From Rubinisphaera italica (lineage in GTDB: Bacteria > Planctomycetota > Planctomycetia > Planctomycetales > Planctomycetaceae): a DNA stretch of 64,000 nt. Each line of letters starts with the position of its first letter. Within the stretch, counting starts at the first letter, position 1. The translations under genes were made by a program, and so were the position numbers. The stretch covers positions 2,382,728 to 2,446,727 of the forward strand of contig NZ_SJPG01000001.1 in the NCBI RefSeq assembly GCF_007859715.1. The letters run 5' to 3'. The notes below the pieces were generated by a model. It worked only from the letters and a program-made list of their open reading frames with translations, did not search any database and had not been told where the DNA came from. Positions 1-10,113 of the stretch are shown piece after piece.

Positions 1-2070
1 GTCGCCTGGCCTTATCAGCAGCGAGTTTTTGCCGAGTTGGGAAATCCAGAAGGACCACGCCAGTTGAACGTGCCGGCTGCTGCGGTGCTGTTATTTGATG
101 TCAGTGCGAGTATGGGTTACCAGCACGAAAATCAGAACCGCATCGAAACGGCTCGCAAGCTCGCTCTCGAACAGGTTCGCACATTTCCCTCGGGATCCAA
201 AGTCGCCATCAGTGATAACGGAACCTTGCGGCCTGTCAAATTTCTGAACGAACTCAATGCGGCAGAAACCCGTCTGCAGAAAACCGATGGGATGCGACCG
301 CGAGATGCGTCCGACCTGTTAAACGAAACCGTCATTGCAGCCATCCAGTTGCAGAACGATGATCGGGACCGAGTCCTGGCAGAAGCCGGTGGAGAAGACG
401 CGGATGATCGCTTCCTGCGGGAAATCTATATTTATACCGACCGACTCAGTTCCGCATGGCAACTCGAAGATGCCAGTCGTTTGCGAGCCGAGTTGGAGCG
501 ATCGCCCTGGTTACGGATATATGTGATCGATGTCGGAATCGATGACGCGACCAATTATGGTTTATCGAACCTCTCACTCTCTCGAGAACGGGTTGTACAG
601 GGATCGTTAGTCCGTGTGACCGCTGATGTCGTGAATCAATCTCCCGATGAAACAAATTGTCTCGTGGAACTTTTGCTCGATGATGGCAGCGGATCGTTGA
701 TTAAACGGGATCAGAAAATGGTCACGGTTCCTCCCGATCAAACATCACAAATCGCCATGACCTTCGTTGCAGAGAAAAACGGAGCCTTCCAGGGTGAATT
801 GAAACTCGCCACCAGCGATCCCCTTTCCGCAGATGATACTCTGCCGTTTTCAGTGTTTGTGCAGCCTCGGGAAACGATCTGGATTGTGTCTGAAAAACCA
901 GAGGAAGCATTTGTCTGGCAGCAGGCGTTGGCACCGAACGGACTGGTCGAGAGGAATGCTCATCAATATGAAGTGAAAATGTACTCCCCTCAACAGGTCG
1001 CCAGTCAGTTGGATCAGGCAAATTCAGATCCTCCTGATGTGATCTATCTGCTCAATGTCGAACTTCTTTCTTCAACGGCCTGGGATCGATTGCGGAATTA
1101 TGTCCGAAAGGGTGGGGGACTGGGCATCATTCTGGGTTCGACTCGTATTGATTCTCTCAATTATACGGAACACGCTCAACTGGAGTGGATTCCCGGAAAG
1201 CCGACTGTGCATTCACGGGCAAATCCACCCGCGACGCTGGAAATCGTTCGCGCGGATCATCCGGTGTTCAGCTATCTCGATCAACTTGATGCCTTGAGCC
1301 TGTTTTCCACAGCTGGGATTCGTCGTTATTTCAAAATGGAACCTTCCGTGGAATCATCTGTATTAGCCCGATTTAGCGATGGCGAACGAAATCCGGCAGT
1401 GATTGTCCGCTCGTTCGGTCTGGGGCAAACACTCATGATTGCAACGGCTGTTGATCTCACCGATGCCGCTCGTCAAAAAAACTGGAGCGATCTGGCTCGG
1501 CTCGGCTGGATCTACGCGGCCTGGGCCGACCAAACGACTCGCTTTCTCGCGGGAGGCCAGAAAAGTCCTCTTAATAGAACGGTGGGGAGTCCGATATTCA
1601 TCGAAGTCCCCGCTGAAGCCAGTCACGAAAAAGCGTTGTTACGGATGCCGGGATTGCGACAGAATCAAATCGAAATTCCATTTCGTTCCGACCGTCTTGT
1701 CATCACATCAAGTCAAAATGATGCGGATCCTCAAAATCAGAGAGACAATTTTCGACCGGAAGATGTTTCCTTTGGAACCGCTGGAAATTATCGTCTGTTG
1801 TTCCCATCGAATGCCATCAGTGATTACGGATTTTCTCTGCAATTGAACGACAATGAAACAAACATGACTCGACTGACATTTGGTGAACTCGATGAACTTT
1901 TCGGCGAAAATCGCTGGCAGCTATCACGCAGTTTTGAAGAACTGGAACGCTCAGTTTTGTTAGGAAGAATCGGAATCGAAGCCTACCCACTGTTAATGAC
2001 GTTGCTCGTTATCTTCTTTCTCTCAGAGCATCTGGTTGCCAATTTGTTTTACCGGACTGAAGGAACATAA
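1..2070 (+). CDS. vWA-domain membrane protein, BatA-like (5' end outside window)
   Basis: The frame is open to the first base of the window, so the gene is truncated at its 5' end; the TTG at 37 is only the first internal start-like codon. A von Willebrand A domain begins almost at once, with the MIDAS motif DVSAS about 21 residues after that TTG. A CARDB/immunoglobulin-like stretch and a GATase-like Rossmann region (around DVIYLLNVELL) follow, and a single C-terminal membrane segment (about residues 650-668) ends the protein. In planctomycetes such genes usually follow moxR and DUF58 genes as part of a BatA-type envelope cluster; those neighbours would lie upstream and are not seen here. It is followed after 146 bp by a second vWA gene on the same strand. 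The exact role is unknown. A MIDAS fold suggests metal-dependent protein binding. Confidence 0.85.
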   Translation, partial: VAWPYQQRVFAELGNPEGPRQLNVPAAAVLLFDVSASMGYQHENQNRIETARKLALEQVRTFPSGSKVAISDNGTLRPVKFLNELNAAETRLQKTDGMRPRDASDLLNETVIAAIQLQNDDRDRVLAEAGGEDADDRFLREIYIYTDRLSSAWQLEDASRLRAELERSPWLRIYVIDVGIDDATNYGLSNLSLSRERVVQGSLVRVTADVVNQSPDETNCLVELLLDDGSGSLIKRDQKMVTVPPDQTSQIAMTFVAEKNGAFQGELKLATSDPLSADDTLPFSVFVQPRETIWIVSEKPEEAFVWQQALAPNGLVERNAHQYEVKMYSPQQVASQLDQANSDPPDVIYLLNVELLSSTAWDRLRNYVRKGGGLGIILGSTRIDSLNYTEHAQLEWIPGKPTVHSRANPPATLEIVRADHPVFSYLDQLDALSLFSTAGIRRYFKMEPSVESSVLARFSDGERNPAVIVRSFGLGQTLMIATAVDLTDAARQKNWSDLARLGWIYAAWADQTTRFLAGGQKSPLNRTVGSPIFIEVPAEASHEKALLRMPGLRQNQIEIPFRSDRLVITSSQNDADPQNQRDNFRPEDVSFGTAGNYRLLFPSNAISDYGFSLQLNDNETNMTRLTFGELDELFGENRWQLSRSFEELERSVLLGRIGIEAYPLLMTLLVIFFLSEHLVANLFYRTEGT

Positions 2071-2096
2071 ACTTATTCGGAATTTAAAAACTTCGA

Positions 2097-2182
2097 CGGG
2101 GGTGGCGGGGGCGCTCTCGAAGAGAAGCCCCCGAAAATAAACAACCGGGGCTTCCGCAAAAGCGGAGCGCCCCCGCAACCCG
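2097..2182. repeat. GC-rich intergenic repeat, family B copy 1
   Basis: This GC-rich element lies in the gap between the two vWA genes. It contains GAAGAGAAGCCCCCGAA, then GGGGCTTCC, then AAAGCGGAGCGCCCCCGC. The GGGGGCGCTC and GAGCGCCCCC ends are inverted, so a hairpin can form. Related copies lie at 14388-14428 and 55546-55634. Confidence 0.75.
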
Positions 2183-2216
2183 AAAAAAGAACAGAGCGCA
2201 CTTACACATTAAAATC

Positions 2217-4508
2217 ATGCCTGAAATTCGACTCCAACTTGATCCGATCTGGTCGCTTCCGTCGATTGTGATTGTGATATTGCTGGCGGTAGCCACCGTC
2301 TGGCTGGGGTATCGAATGTCTGTTGGCTTGTCCGCCGGACGACGCCATCTGCTGGCAGGAGTGAGACTGTTAACAGTCGTTGTGCTGCTGGTTGGCATGG
2401 TGCGTCCTCAATTGCAGTGGATTTCTCCGGATGGAGAGAAAGCCCAAGTCTGGATCGTTGCCGATCAGAGCCGCAGTATGTCCGTAAATGATGGCCCTGG
2501 CGGAATCAGTCGGCGAGAGGCTTTGATCAATACTCTCGATTCCGTGAAAGGTCAGCTGGATTCCCTCTCAGACGAAGTGACGCTGACCCGTATGGATTTT
2601 GCTGGGAATTTGCAATCGGTGGAGGAATATACTCCGGAATCTCCCGGCACTCAGACTGCGATTGGTGCGGTGCTGGAAGATGCCGTTAAACGTCATGCGC
2701 AATCACCACTGGCCTCCATCTTTTTTCTCAGTGATGGAGCCCAGCGTTCGGTACCGCCGCGCGATCAGGATCCTCGCTTGGCGGCTCGTGAACTCGGAGA
2801 ACTGGGCGTTTCTGTCTATCCCATTCCGATGGGCCAAGCGGCTTCGACTTCTGCGGCTGCCGATGTCGCAATTGAAGAAATCCAGGTCGATCCCGTGGTC
2901 TTTGTCAAGAAACGGGTTCCCGTCCGCGTTGGTTTGCGATGGGATGGGGCTGGAGGTCAACGATTGAGGGTGCGTCTTCTGATGGAAAATCGCTCGGGGC
3001 TCAAGGCTCAGGAATCCGGCGAGATGGTGCCGATTCCTCCCTCGGAATATTCCAATTCCGAGGTGATCTTTGAAACGCGGTTTGCGTCCGGCTCGGAAGT
3101 CATCGAACTTTCGCTGACGCCCGAGTTGGCGGGAGAATACAAAATTGCCGCCACCGTCGAGCCGATCGCTTCCGAAGTGCAGACTCGTAATAACACACGC
3201 CAAACTTTAATCACGGTTCGTAAGGGGGGGCTCCGGGTTGCATATTTTGATATTTTCCGAACCGAAATCAAATCGATTCGACAACTCAATGCCTCAGAAA
3301 AAGTTCAGATAGACTTTCAGTTAATGCGGTCTGGTCAGTTTGCAGGCGAAGTCAAAGTCGATCGCAAATGGTTTGAGCCGGGACGTTATGATGTATACAT
3401 CATTGGCGATGTTCCTGCTGCTCAAATGGGAGAAGAAAATCTGCGGTTGCTGGCCGAACGTGTCCGCGATGGAGCCGGTTTGATGATGATGGGGGGATAT
3501 CACACCTACGGGGCAGGGGGCTATGCCCGTTCTCCGCTGCAGAACATGATTCCCGTTTTGATGCGAGATGGCGAAACTCAACCAGCCGACGTGTTCAATG
3601 AGCAGACGCAAATTCGAGACGATATCCAGTTGATCCCCACCGCAGCCGGAAATCGGCATTATGTTACCCGCATCGACTCAGTCGCCAACAACGAACAGGC
3701 CTGGAAAGATTTGCCCCCTTTACAGGGGGCGACGAGAATTCAGGCGAAATCCGATTTTGTCGAGGTTCTGGCCACCAGTGTGACGGGCGAACATTTGATC
3801 GTTGCTGCGGAAACGGGACGTAGTCGGGTGATGTGTCTGGCGTTTGATCAAACCTATTTGTGGTCGCAGGCGGGTTTTGAACAAGCGCATCGCCGCTTCT
3901 GGAGACAGGCGGTCCTGTGGCTGGCTCATAAAGAGTTGGATACCGATCAACCGATCTGGGTGAATGTTACACCAAAAGCGGTTGATCCGGGCGGAAGAGT
4001 TACGCTCGAATACGGGGCTCGCGATGAAAAGGGGCAACCGATCACGACCGCGGAACTGACTGCGAAAGTCGTCAACACAAAGGGAGAAGAACGGTTCGTC
4101 ACCGGATTACCATCAGATCAAGGAATGGTAGGATACTTCGATGAAACTCTCGAACCGGGGGATTACTTTGTCGAAGTTGCGACTTCGGGTGCAAATGCTA
4201 CGCTTGGATTTCCCGCCACAACCCGGTTTCTGGTTCATGATCGCGACCTGGAATTGGATCATCCGGTCGTCGATCGAGCCCTGATGGAAGAAATCGCTAC
4301 GCAGGCAGGTTTAACAACAGATTCGCAAGTCGTGTCATCCGAGGGGCTTAAGGAGTTCCTTCAAGATTATTTAGAACGAAAACCGTGGAAAAAGGGCAAT
4401 GAAATCGCTTCACGCCTTAATTTATGGGATGGCTGGCCCATTTTGTTGATTTTTGCTGGCCTGATGACGCTCGAATGGATTCTGCGCAAGAAAAGTGGAC
4501 TGGTGTAA
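2217..4508 (+). CDS. vWA / class I GATase-like membrane protein
   Basis: A 763-residue protein with two N-terminal membrane segments (about 14-33 and 45-63), then a vWA domain with an intact MIDAS (DQSRS, from residue 83). A beta-rich region follows, then a GATase1-like domain around residue 390 (RYDVYIIGDVP ... GLMMMGGYHTYGAGG), and a final membrane helix (about 738-757) ending in basic residues. The layout matches planctomycete proteins usually called 'glutamine amidotransferase' or vWA proteins. I see no clear catalytic Cys-His-Glu triad, so the GATase fold is probably structural. It likely works at the cytoplasmic membrane with the flanking vWA gene and the large protein downstream. The ATG start leaves a 146-bp gap that holds a repeat. 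Confidence 0.85.
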   Translation: MPEIRLQLDPIWSLPSIVIVILLAVATVWLGYRMSVGLSAGRRHLLAGVRLLTVVVLLVGMVRPQLQWISPDGEKAQVWIVADQSRSMSVNDGPGGISRREALINTLDSVKGQLDSLSDEVTLTRMDFAGNLQSVEEYTPESPGTQTAIGAVLEDAVKRHAQSPLASIFFLSDGAQRSVPPRDQDPRLAARELGELGVSVYPIPMGQAASTSAAADVAIEEIQVDPVVFVKKRVPVRVGLRWDGAGGQRLRVRLLMENRSGLKAQESGEMVPIPPSEYSNSEVIFETRFASGSEVIELSLTPELAGEYKIAATVEPIASEVQTRNNTRQTLITVRKGGLRVAYFDIFRTEIKSIRQLNASEKVQIDFQLMRSGQFAGEVKVDRKWFEPGRYDVYIIGDVPAAQMGEENLRLLAERVRDGAGLMMMGGYHTYGAGGYARSPLQNMIPVLMRDGETQPADVFNEQTQIRDDIQLIPTAAGNRHYVTRIDSVANNEQAWKDLPPLQGATRIQAKSDFVEVLATSVTGEHLIVAAETGRSRVMCLAFDQTYLWSQAGFEQAHRRFWRQAVLWLAHKELDTDQPIWVNVTPKAVDPGGRVTLEYGARDEKGQPITTAELTAKVVNTKGEERFVTGLPSDQGMVGYFDETLEPGDYFVEVATSGANATLGFPATTRFLVHDRDLELDHPVVDRALMEEIATQAGLTTDSQVVSSEGLKEFLQDYLERKPWKKGNEIASRLNLWDGWPILLIFAGLMTLEWILRKKSGLV

Positions 4509-4639
4509 TCTGATTGGCAAAGTGAGGAATTCCAGTGATCAACCACGAATCCCGGAACATTTCCTGTCCCATGAACGTCGAAAAGATATAATGGTGTGGG
4601 GTATAGGGACATGAGTCCAGAGTCCAGTGCGAAAGTAGT

Positions 4640-4661
4640 TTAGGCATTGCCTGACGAAATT
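4640..4661. repeat. Family A palindromic repeat (degenerate half copy)
   Basis: The sequence TAGGCATTGCCTGACGAAAT matches one half of the composite palindrome found at 37461-37527 and 43998-44067. Confidence 0.6.
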
Positions 4662-4674
4662 GACCAATACAGAG

Positions 4675-4734
4675 GAACCGCAGGTGAACACAGATTAACC
4701 TGGATAAAAAATAATCTGTGTTCACCTGCGGTTC
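4675..4734. repeat. 23-bp perfect inverted repeat, family D
   Basis: The left arm 4675-4697 (begins GAACCGCAGGTGAACACAG) and the right arm 4712-4734 are exact reverse complements around a 14-nt AT-rich loop. The TGTGTTCA.CTGCGGTTC wording recurs at 38154-38222. It lies between the vWA/GATase gene and the giant gene and could form a very stable hairpin in the transcript. Confidence 0.85.
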
Positions 4735-4778
4735 TAAATAATTTATTACAAACATTGTTTAAGTGAAACAGGCAAGTG

Positions 4779-7700
4779 ATGGCCAGCACGGAAGAGCTGA
4801 CACAACCGAAATATGTCGATTTTGCCGAATACATTCTTTTTCAGGTTCGGCGAACTCAGGCTCTTATTCGGCAAACCGATCTCATGCTCCTGGTCGCCAG
4901 TGCGGTCTGCGGTGTGATGGTCACGATTCTTGCTTTCGTGCTGCTCGATCACTGGTTATTTGCACAAGGCTTGCCGCAGATCGTTCGCTGGTTGGGCTGG
5001 GCCTGTTTATGTGGTTGCATCGGCGGGGCACTCTATTACTTCCTCCGCATCGTGAACGGAAAAGAAATCACCTCACTGTATGCGGCTCGAACATTGGAAA
5101 AGTCGGATCAGGGTTTCGCGAACAATCTGATGACTCTTGTCGATCTCGACTATCACGGGCGCTCGACACCACAGTCCATTCGGGATAGTCTCGAACGTCG
5201 AGCCGCATTGACGTTAAACGATCTTGATGTCGAACATTCGCTCGATCGCAGCGGTCTGCAAACGCGGCTCTATGTGCTGCTTGCAACGACCGTCATTTTA
5301 TTCGGCTATTCATTTCTCTCTCCCAAAAGTACAGTCGATTCCATCTGGCGTCTGCTGTTTCCGTGGACCGAAGTTGCTGCTCCCACGCAAACCAAAATTT
5401 TGAATGTGCAGCCGGGGAGTGTGGAAATTACGTCTGGTACTCATGTTGAAGTTTCTGCTTATCTGGAAGGATATATTCCTGAGCAGGTCTGGCTGGAGTA
5501 TTCCACGGCTGACCGACGAATTGTTGATGAGCGGATTGAACTTCACGAAACCGGAGAGGGGCTCGGAAAATACACGGGGTTGATCGCTGGCGAAAATGGT
5601 CGGGGTGTCGATCAGACAACCACTTATTCCCTGCATGCAGGCGATGGACATTCCTCAACCTACACACTTTCCGTCAGACCAGCACCTCATGCCGCGATCG
5701 ATTCCGTCATCATCACTCCACCTGCCTACACCCAGCGACAGGCCTACCGCCAACCTGGCGGAGCGATTGATGGCCTCGAAGGTTCCGAGGTCACGCTACA
5801 AGCTCAGACGAATATCGCGATAGCAAAAGCTTGGATTCAATTGTACCAATCGGAAGATCCGACCGATCGTGGTGGTCAACTTCCGTTGACAATTTCCGAC
5901 AATACAAAAATCAATGGGCAATGGCCTCTGCGGATTCAGGATGATGGGACCTATCCCCGTTTTTACAGTATCGAGTGTGAAACTGCCGATGGTTCGCGCG
6001 ACTCCAATCCACCATTGCACGCGATTTTGATTCGTCCTGATGAACGTCCCGAAGTCAAATTGATCGATCCTAAAACTGATTTATCGCGTCCGATCAATGT
6101 CTCTGTGCCGCTCTTGATTGAGGCTTACGATCCTGACTTCCTGCTTTCCGGCTTATCCGTTCAGGTCGAAAAGCAGGGGCAGATCATTTCCAGTGAATTG
6201 ATCGATGCAACTGGTCAGCAGGCTATTCGTACGAAGCATGTGCTCGAACTTGAACGTTTGCCGGTTGTGCCGGGAGAAACGATCGCCTTCTGGATTGAAG
6301 CCCGCGACAATCGCTTGCCCCATCCGAATCGGCGTCAGACACCGAAACTGCGAATTCAAATTACAGACGCAATCGACCCAGCTCAGGCAGAGCAGCAGGA
6401 AAAACAGGAAGAACAACGACAGGAAGAAATGCAGCAGGATCGACCTGCGCGTGAAAATCCTGAAAATCAGCCCGAACCCGAACAGGAGATGACTGAAGAT
6501 CAACCTGAGCAGCCTTCAACAGAAAATACAGAGCCGGGTGAAGACGAAAATCAGCAGGATGGCGGCACAGAGAATTCTCCCAACAAGAAGCCAGGGGCCG
6601 ATCAGACGAACGACTCTGAAAAAAATTCTGAAAAGAACGGCGAGAAATCCGATAAGCCGGGCAAAGCCGATGAGAACAAAAAAGACGGAGCCGCTGATCA
6701 GGAACCGAAATTCAGTCCGGATGGAGACGAAGATGATCTCGTTCTCGAAAAAATGATCGAGCGGATGCAGGAAGAACAGAAGAAGAACAAAGACAATCCT
6801 TCCAATCCTGATAACAAGCCCGGGGACAATCCCGATCCAAATCAGCCAAAACCCGAGCAGCCGAATCCCGATTCCGCTGAGCAGAAACCAGATCCCAATT
6901 CGACTCAACCTCCCAGCGAGAAGATGCCACCGGAGCAGGATCCTGCTAAGAATACGCCACCTGAAAACAACACGCCATCGGATCAAAACTCACCTCAAAG
7001 CGAAAAATCTCCGAATGAGGATTCGATGAAGGAGCCGGGCGAGGAGACCAATCCCGATTCGAAATCGCCTGAAATTCCAGAGAAGAATAAACCAGCCGAG
7101 AATAACCCGATGCCGGATCCGGGTAATGAATCGGAGGATATGAAACCCGATCAAAATTCTTCTGAAAAGGATCCCAACGCGCCTGCGGATGCTCAGAAGC
7201 CAACTTCGGAGAACATGAAAGAAGGCCCAGCCGAGCAGGAAACTCCGGCTGATGGGAATCAGTCACCATCTTCAGAAAAGCCGGATGATAGTTCTGCAGA
7301 ATCGAAGAAACCAGCAGACGGAACAGAGCCTCCTAACGCCGAGAAAACTCCCGCCAAAGAGCCGGGAAAAGGAGAATCCAAACCTGGCAAAGGAAATGAG
7401 CAGGGGCCGACAGAACGGGAAAATAATCCCGAGATGAAGCCCCCACAATCAGAAAATCCACAAACCACGCCGAGCGACCAGAAGCCGAATTCTTCTGACA
7501 AAGAAAGTTCATCATCCAAGCCCGATCAGAATTCTCCTTCACAAAAAGGGGATCCGAATTCAAAACCTGATGGCTCAAAGCCAGGAGATCCTTCAGAAAA
7601 ACCGAATGGAGATAAACCGAAACCGGGAAGTGAAAAATCTCCAAACGATTCCGGTAAAAAACCTGAGTCGAAACCACCCGGCGAAGAATCGATGAAACCC

Positions 7701-8609
7701 TCGGACAAACCTGCTGATCCAGATGCGAAAACCAAGGAAGAAACCGATCCGAAATCTCCAGATGGGAAGCCGGGGGGAGAGTCTGCCAAGCCGAATTCAG
7801 AGGAGAAACCGAAAAATCCTCCGGGCGAGAAGCCTCCGGTGAATCCCGAAGATATGCAAAAACCAGACGGTTCAGACAAACCTGAGGGAGACAAGCCTGA
7901 GAATTCTCAGAATCAGAAACCCGGGGACAATAAACAGGGACCATCGGAGAAGTCACCCCAGGATTCAAAATCGCCGCCAGGCAAAGGCAAGGCAGGAGAA
8001 GGTGAAGGCGAGGGTAAAGAAGGGCAGTCCGACAAACCGGGGAAGGGCAAGAAAGGAGACAAGCCCGGCAAACCTTCACAGCAATCTGGGCCAGCTGATG
8101 GAAGTCAGCCCTCGACACCACAAGAGGGCGGAAAAGCCAACGGCGGCGATATGAAAGGGGAACCAAAGAATTCACCTCAGCCCGGCAATGCAGACGGTTC
8201 CCCCGACAACTCCACAGAAAACGAATATACGTTGGAAGATCGTCGCAAAGCAGCCGAGCTTGTACTCGATAAAATTGAAGACGATCTCAAGCGAGGTGAA
8301 GTCGATGAAGAATTGCTTGAGGAATTAAACTGGAGTAAGGACAATCTGAAACAGTTCCAGGAACGACTGGCCGATTATCTTCGGAATCAAAACGAAACAG
8401 CTGCTGAGCCAGACCTCAAGCAGAAGCAGTTCAATGAAATGCTCCGCAATATGCAATTGCAGGGTGAACGGAAAACACGCGAAGGAGCAGCCGGTGGTCG
8501 TGAAGGGCTCGATGAATTCGCCCCGACATTGGCTCCTGCTCCACCCGAATACCGCGAATTGGAAGAAGCTTTTCGTCGGAGCCTGAGCGAATCGAACGGA
8601 GCAAAATAA
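4779..8609 (+). CDS. Giant membrane protein with ~600-residue disordered linker
   Basis: From the ATG at 4779 the protein has 1276 residues; a GTG lies one codon upstream. The N-terminal part has about three membrane segments (about 40-62, 70-90 and 163-180), then a beta-rich extracytoplasmic region with Ig-like patterns to about residue 530. Residues about 537-1147 are extreme low complexity: Pro, Asn, Asp, Glu, Lys, Gly, Ser and Gln dominate, with many 'KPGD', 'SEKP' and 'NPD' variants but no exact repeat unit. A charged alpha-helical C-terminal domain (about 1148-1276) closes it. The first part resembles planctomycete DUF4175-like proteins found beside vWA genes. I infer a structural or tethering role at the envelope. 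No enzyme motif is visible. Confidence 0.85.
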   Translation: MASTEELTQPKYVDFAEYILFQVRRTQALIRQTDLMLLVASAVCGVMVTILAFVLLDHWLFAQGLPQIVRWLGWACLCGCIGGALYYFLRIVNGKEITSLYAARTLEKSDQGFANNLMTLVDLDYHGRSTPQSIRDSLERRAALTLNDLDVEHSLDRSGLQTRLYVLLATTVILFGYSFLSPKSTVDSIWRLLFPWTEVAAPTQTKILNVQPGSVEITSGTHVEVSAYLEGYIPEQVWLEYSTADRRIVDERIELHETGEGLGKYTGLIAGENGRGVDQTTTYSLHAGDGHSSTYTLSVRPAPHAAIDSVIITPPAYTQRQAYRQPGGAIDGLEGSEVTLQAQTNIAIAKAWIQLYQSEDPTDRGGQLPLTISDNTKINGQWPLRIQDDGTYPRFYSIECETADGSRDSNPPLHAILIRPDERPEVKLIDPKTDLSRPINVSVPLLIEAYDPDFLLSGLSVQVEKQGQIISSELIDATGQQAIRTKHVLELERLPVVPGETIAFWIEARDNRLPHPNRRQTPKLRIQITDAIDPAQAEQQEKQEEQRQEEMQQDRPARENPENQPEPEQEMTEDQPEQPSTENTEPGEDENQQDGGTENSPNKKPGADQTNDSEKNSEKNGEKSDKPGKADENKKDGAADQEPKFSPDGDEDDLVLEKMIERMQEEQKKNKDNPSNPDNKPGDNPDPNQPKPEQPNPDSAEQKPDPNSTQPPSEKMPPEQDPAKNTPPENNTPSDQNSPQSEKSPNEDSMKEPGEETNPDSKSPEIPEKNKPAENNPMPDPGNESEDMKPDQNSSEKDPNAPADAQKPTSENMKEGPAEQETPADGNQSPSSEKPDDSSAESKKPADGTEPPNAEKTPAKEPGKGESKPGKGNEQGPTERENNPEMKPPQSENPQTTPSDQKPNSSDKESSSSKPDQNSPSQKGDPNSKPDGSKPGDPSEKPNGDKPKPGSEKSPNDSGKKPESKPPGEESMKPSDKPADPDAKTKEETDPKSPDGKPGGESAKPNSEEKPKNPPGEKPPVNPEDMQKPDGSDKPEGDKPENSQNQKPGDNKQGPSEKSPQDSKSPPGKGKAGEGEGEGKEGQSDKPGKGKKGDKPGKPSQQSGPADGSQPSTPQEGGKANGGDMKGEPKNSPQPGNADGSPDNSTENEYTLEDRRKAAELVLDKIEDDLKRGEVDEELLEELNWSKDNLKQFQERLADYLRNQNETAAEPDLKQKQFNEMLRNMQLQGERKTREGAAGGREGLDEFAPTLAPAPPEYRELEEAFRRSLSESNGAK

Positions 8610-8759
8610 TAGTCATTGACAGGATTTGTTCTGCGTAAATTCTTACGTTGTATAAACGATAAAAATCTAACAGGTATTGACGCAGATTCACTGAGTCTAA
8701 TATGAAAGGACTCCCTCCACGATTTTCCTTTCCACTGGCCATTCGGCGACTATATATCG

Positions 8760-9995
8760 ATGAATTATCGACTCTTAATTTTCACTCTTGTGATGAGCTG
8801 CCTCTCTCTGGGATTGAATGCAAATTCCTCTCAAGCCGAGGAACCGATTCGCAGTTTCCATATTCTTTCACCCGTGGAAGCTCTGCCATCCGGACCACCG
8901 GTTTCAATTCTTTCCGAGGAATTTGAAGGACAGCTGAGTCATTCCCAGCACGTTGCCAGAGAAGAATGGCTAACCACACAATTGCACGATCAGGGTGGCG
9001 GATGGTCGACGAATTCAGTTCCGAAGACAGAGAATACGCCATTGCTTTTTGAGCAATACGAAATGACTGCTGATCAAGAGTCTGAATTGGATTTATCACA
9101 TTCGGAAATGAATGTACAATCGGTTCAGCAGGCCTCCTATACGGACGATTTTGCAGTGATTGGCGAATCTCTGGATGCAACCGAACATCAGCAAATCCAA
9201 TCAGATGATAGCTGCATAGCAGACTGTGATACTCCCTGGATTAAATGGAGTTCAACCTCTGTCGCTGCGACATGGTTGCCGGGTTCGGGGGACCGACTCG
9301 GACTGTTCGATTTCAACATCGGCGGGAAAATCGCATTTCCGACATTGCGTTTTTTAAGTATCTCGCCTCGTTATGAATCGAGGATTCTTAATGGGCCGCA
9401 GAGCACTGATGTTCCTGGCACACTGCATCGTGTGGCAGTCAGTTTCATGGGGATGATGCCCCTTCGAGAAAAAGTGTTTGGTCAATTGATGGTGACGCCC
9501 GGCGTCTCTACTGATTTTCACAATACGGGCTCGGACAGTTTGCGCGTCACCGGCCATTTACTTGCTATTTACGCGCCATCTGCTCAACTCCAGTGGATGT
9601 TCGGAGTGGTTTACCTGAATCGTGAAGATGTTTCTCTTTTGCCAGCGGTTGGCCTCACCTGGTCGCCCGATGATGAACAGCGACTCGAACTGGTCTTCCC
9701 TCGTCCGCGATATATGTACCGCCTTTCCAAAGATGGAGACAATGAACGCTGGGGGTATCTGGGAGCTCAATTTGGTGGCGGTAGCTGGGCGATTGAACGG
9801 GCCAACAATACAGATGATGTCGTCACACTGAGCGATTATCGGTTGATGGCAGGTATAGAATATCAACGTCCCAACAATCGGGAGTTCTTCTGGGAAACCG
9901 GAGTCGTCTTCTCCAGAAGTGTTGAGTACACCTCGGGAATCGGAGATTACAATCCAGACCCAACAATGCTCATTCGAGCCGGTTCAAAGTTTTAA
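8760..9995 (+). CDS. Secreted beta-barrel-like protein (possibly DUF6268)
   Basis: A 411-residue protein with a typical signal peptide (hydrophobic core LLIFTLVMSCLSLGL, cut probably after SSQA). Residues about 30-140 look disordered. The rest is built of alternating hydrophobic/polar strands with aromatic girdle residues (for example MYRLSKDGDNERWGYLGAQFGGGSWAIE) and ends in a C-terminal Phe, as expected for an outer-membrane barrel. It resembles the planctomycete barrel family I know as DUF6268, but this assignment is from memory. It is a stand-alone gene 150 bp after the giant gene and has its own gap. Confidence 0.7.
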   Translation: MNYRLLIFTLVMSCLSLGLNANSSQAEEPIRSFHILSPVEALPSGPPVSILSEEFEGQLSHSQHVAREEWLTTQLHDQGGGWSTNSVPKTENTPLLFEQYEMTADQESELDLSHSEMNVQSVQQASYTDDFAVIGESLDATEHQQIQSDDSCIADCDTPWIKWSSTSVAATWLPGSGDRLGLFDFNIGGKIAFPTLRFLSISPRYESRILNGPQSTDVPGTLHRVAVSFMGMMPLREKVFGQLMVTPGVSTDFHNTGSDSLRVTGHLLAIYAPSAQLQWMFGVVYLNREDVSLLPAVGLTWSPDDEQRLELVFPRPRYMYRLSKDGDNERWGYLGAQFGGGSWAIERANNTDDVVTLSDYRLMAGIEYQRPNNREFFWETGVVFSRSVEYTSGIGDYNPDPTMLIRAGSKF

Positions 9996-9997
9996 TA

Positions 9998-10070
<73 letters not shown>

Positions 10071-10090
10071 ACAGTCAGGTCTTAAATCTT

Positions 10091-10113
10091 GTCAGACAGT
10101 GCCTGACCTACAG
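10091..10113. repeat. Family A palindrome overlapping the hemD stop codon
   Basis: GTCAGACAGTGCCTGACCTACAG is a copy of the family A half-site. The hemD stop codon (plus-strand CTA, 10108-10110) falls inside it, so the repeat supplies the end of the gene. Confidence 0.7.

Noticed and set aside
7333..8175. Long antisense ORF (280 codons) inside the giant gene
   Set aside because: It is a shadow of the low-complexity region and has no domain character.
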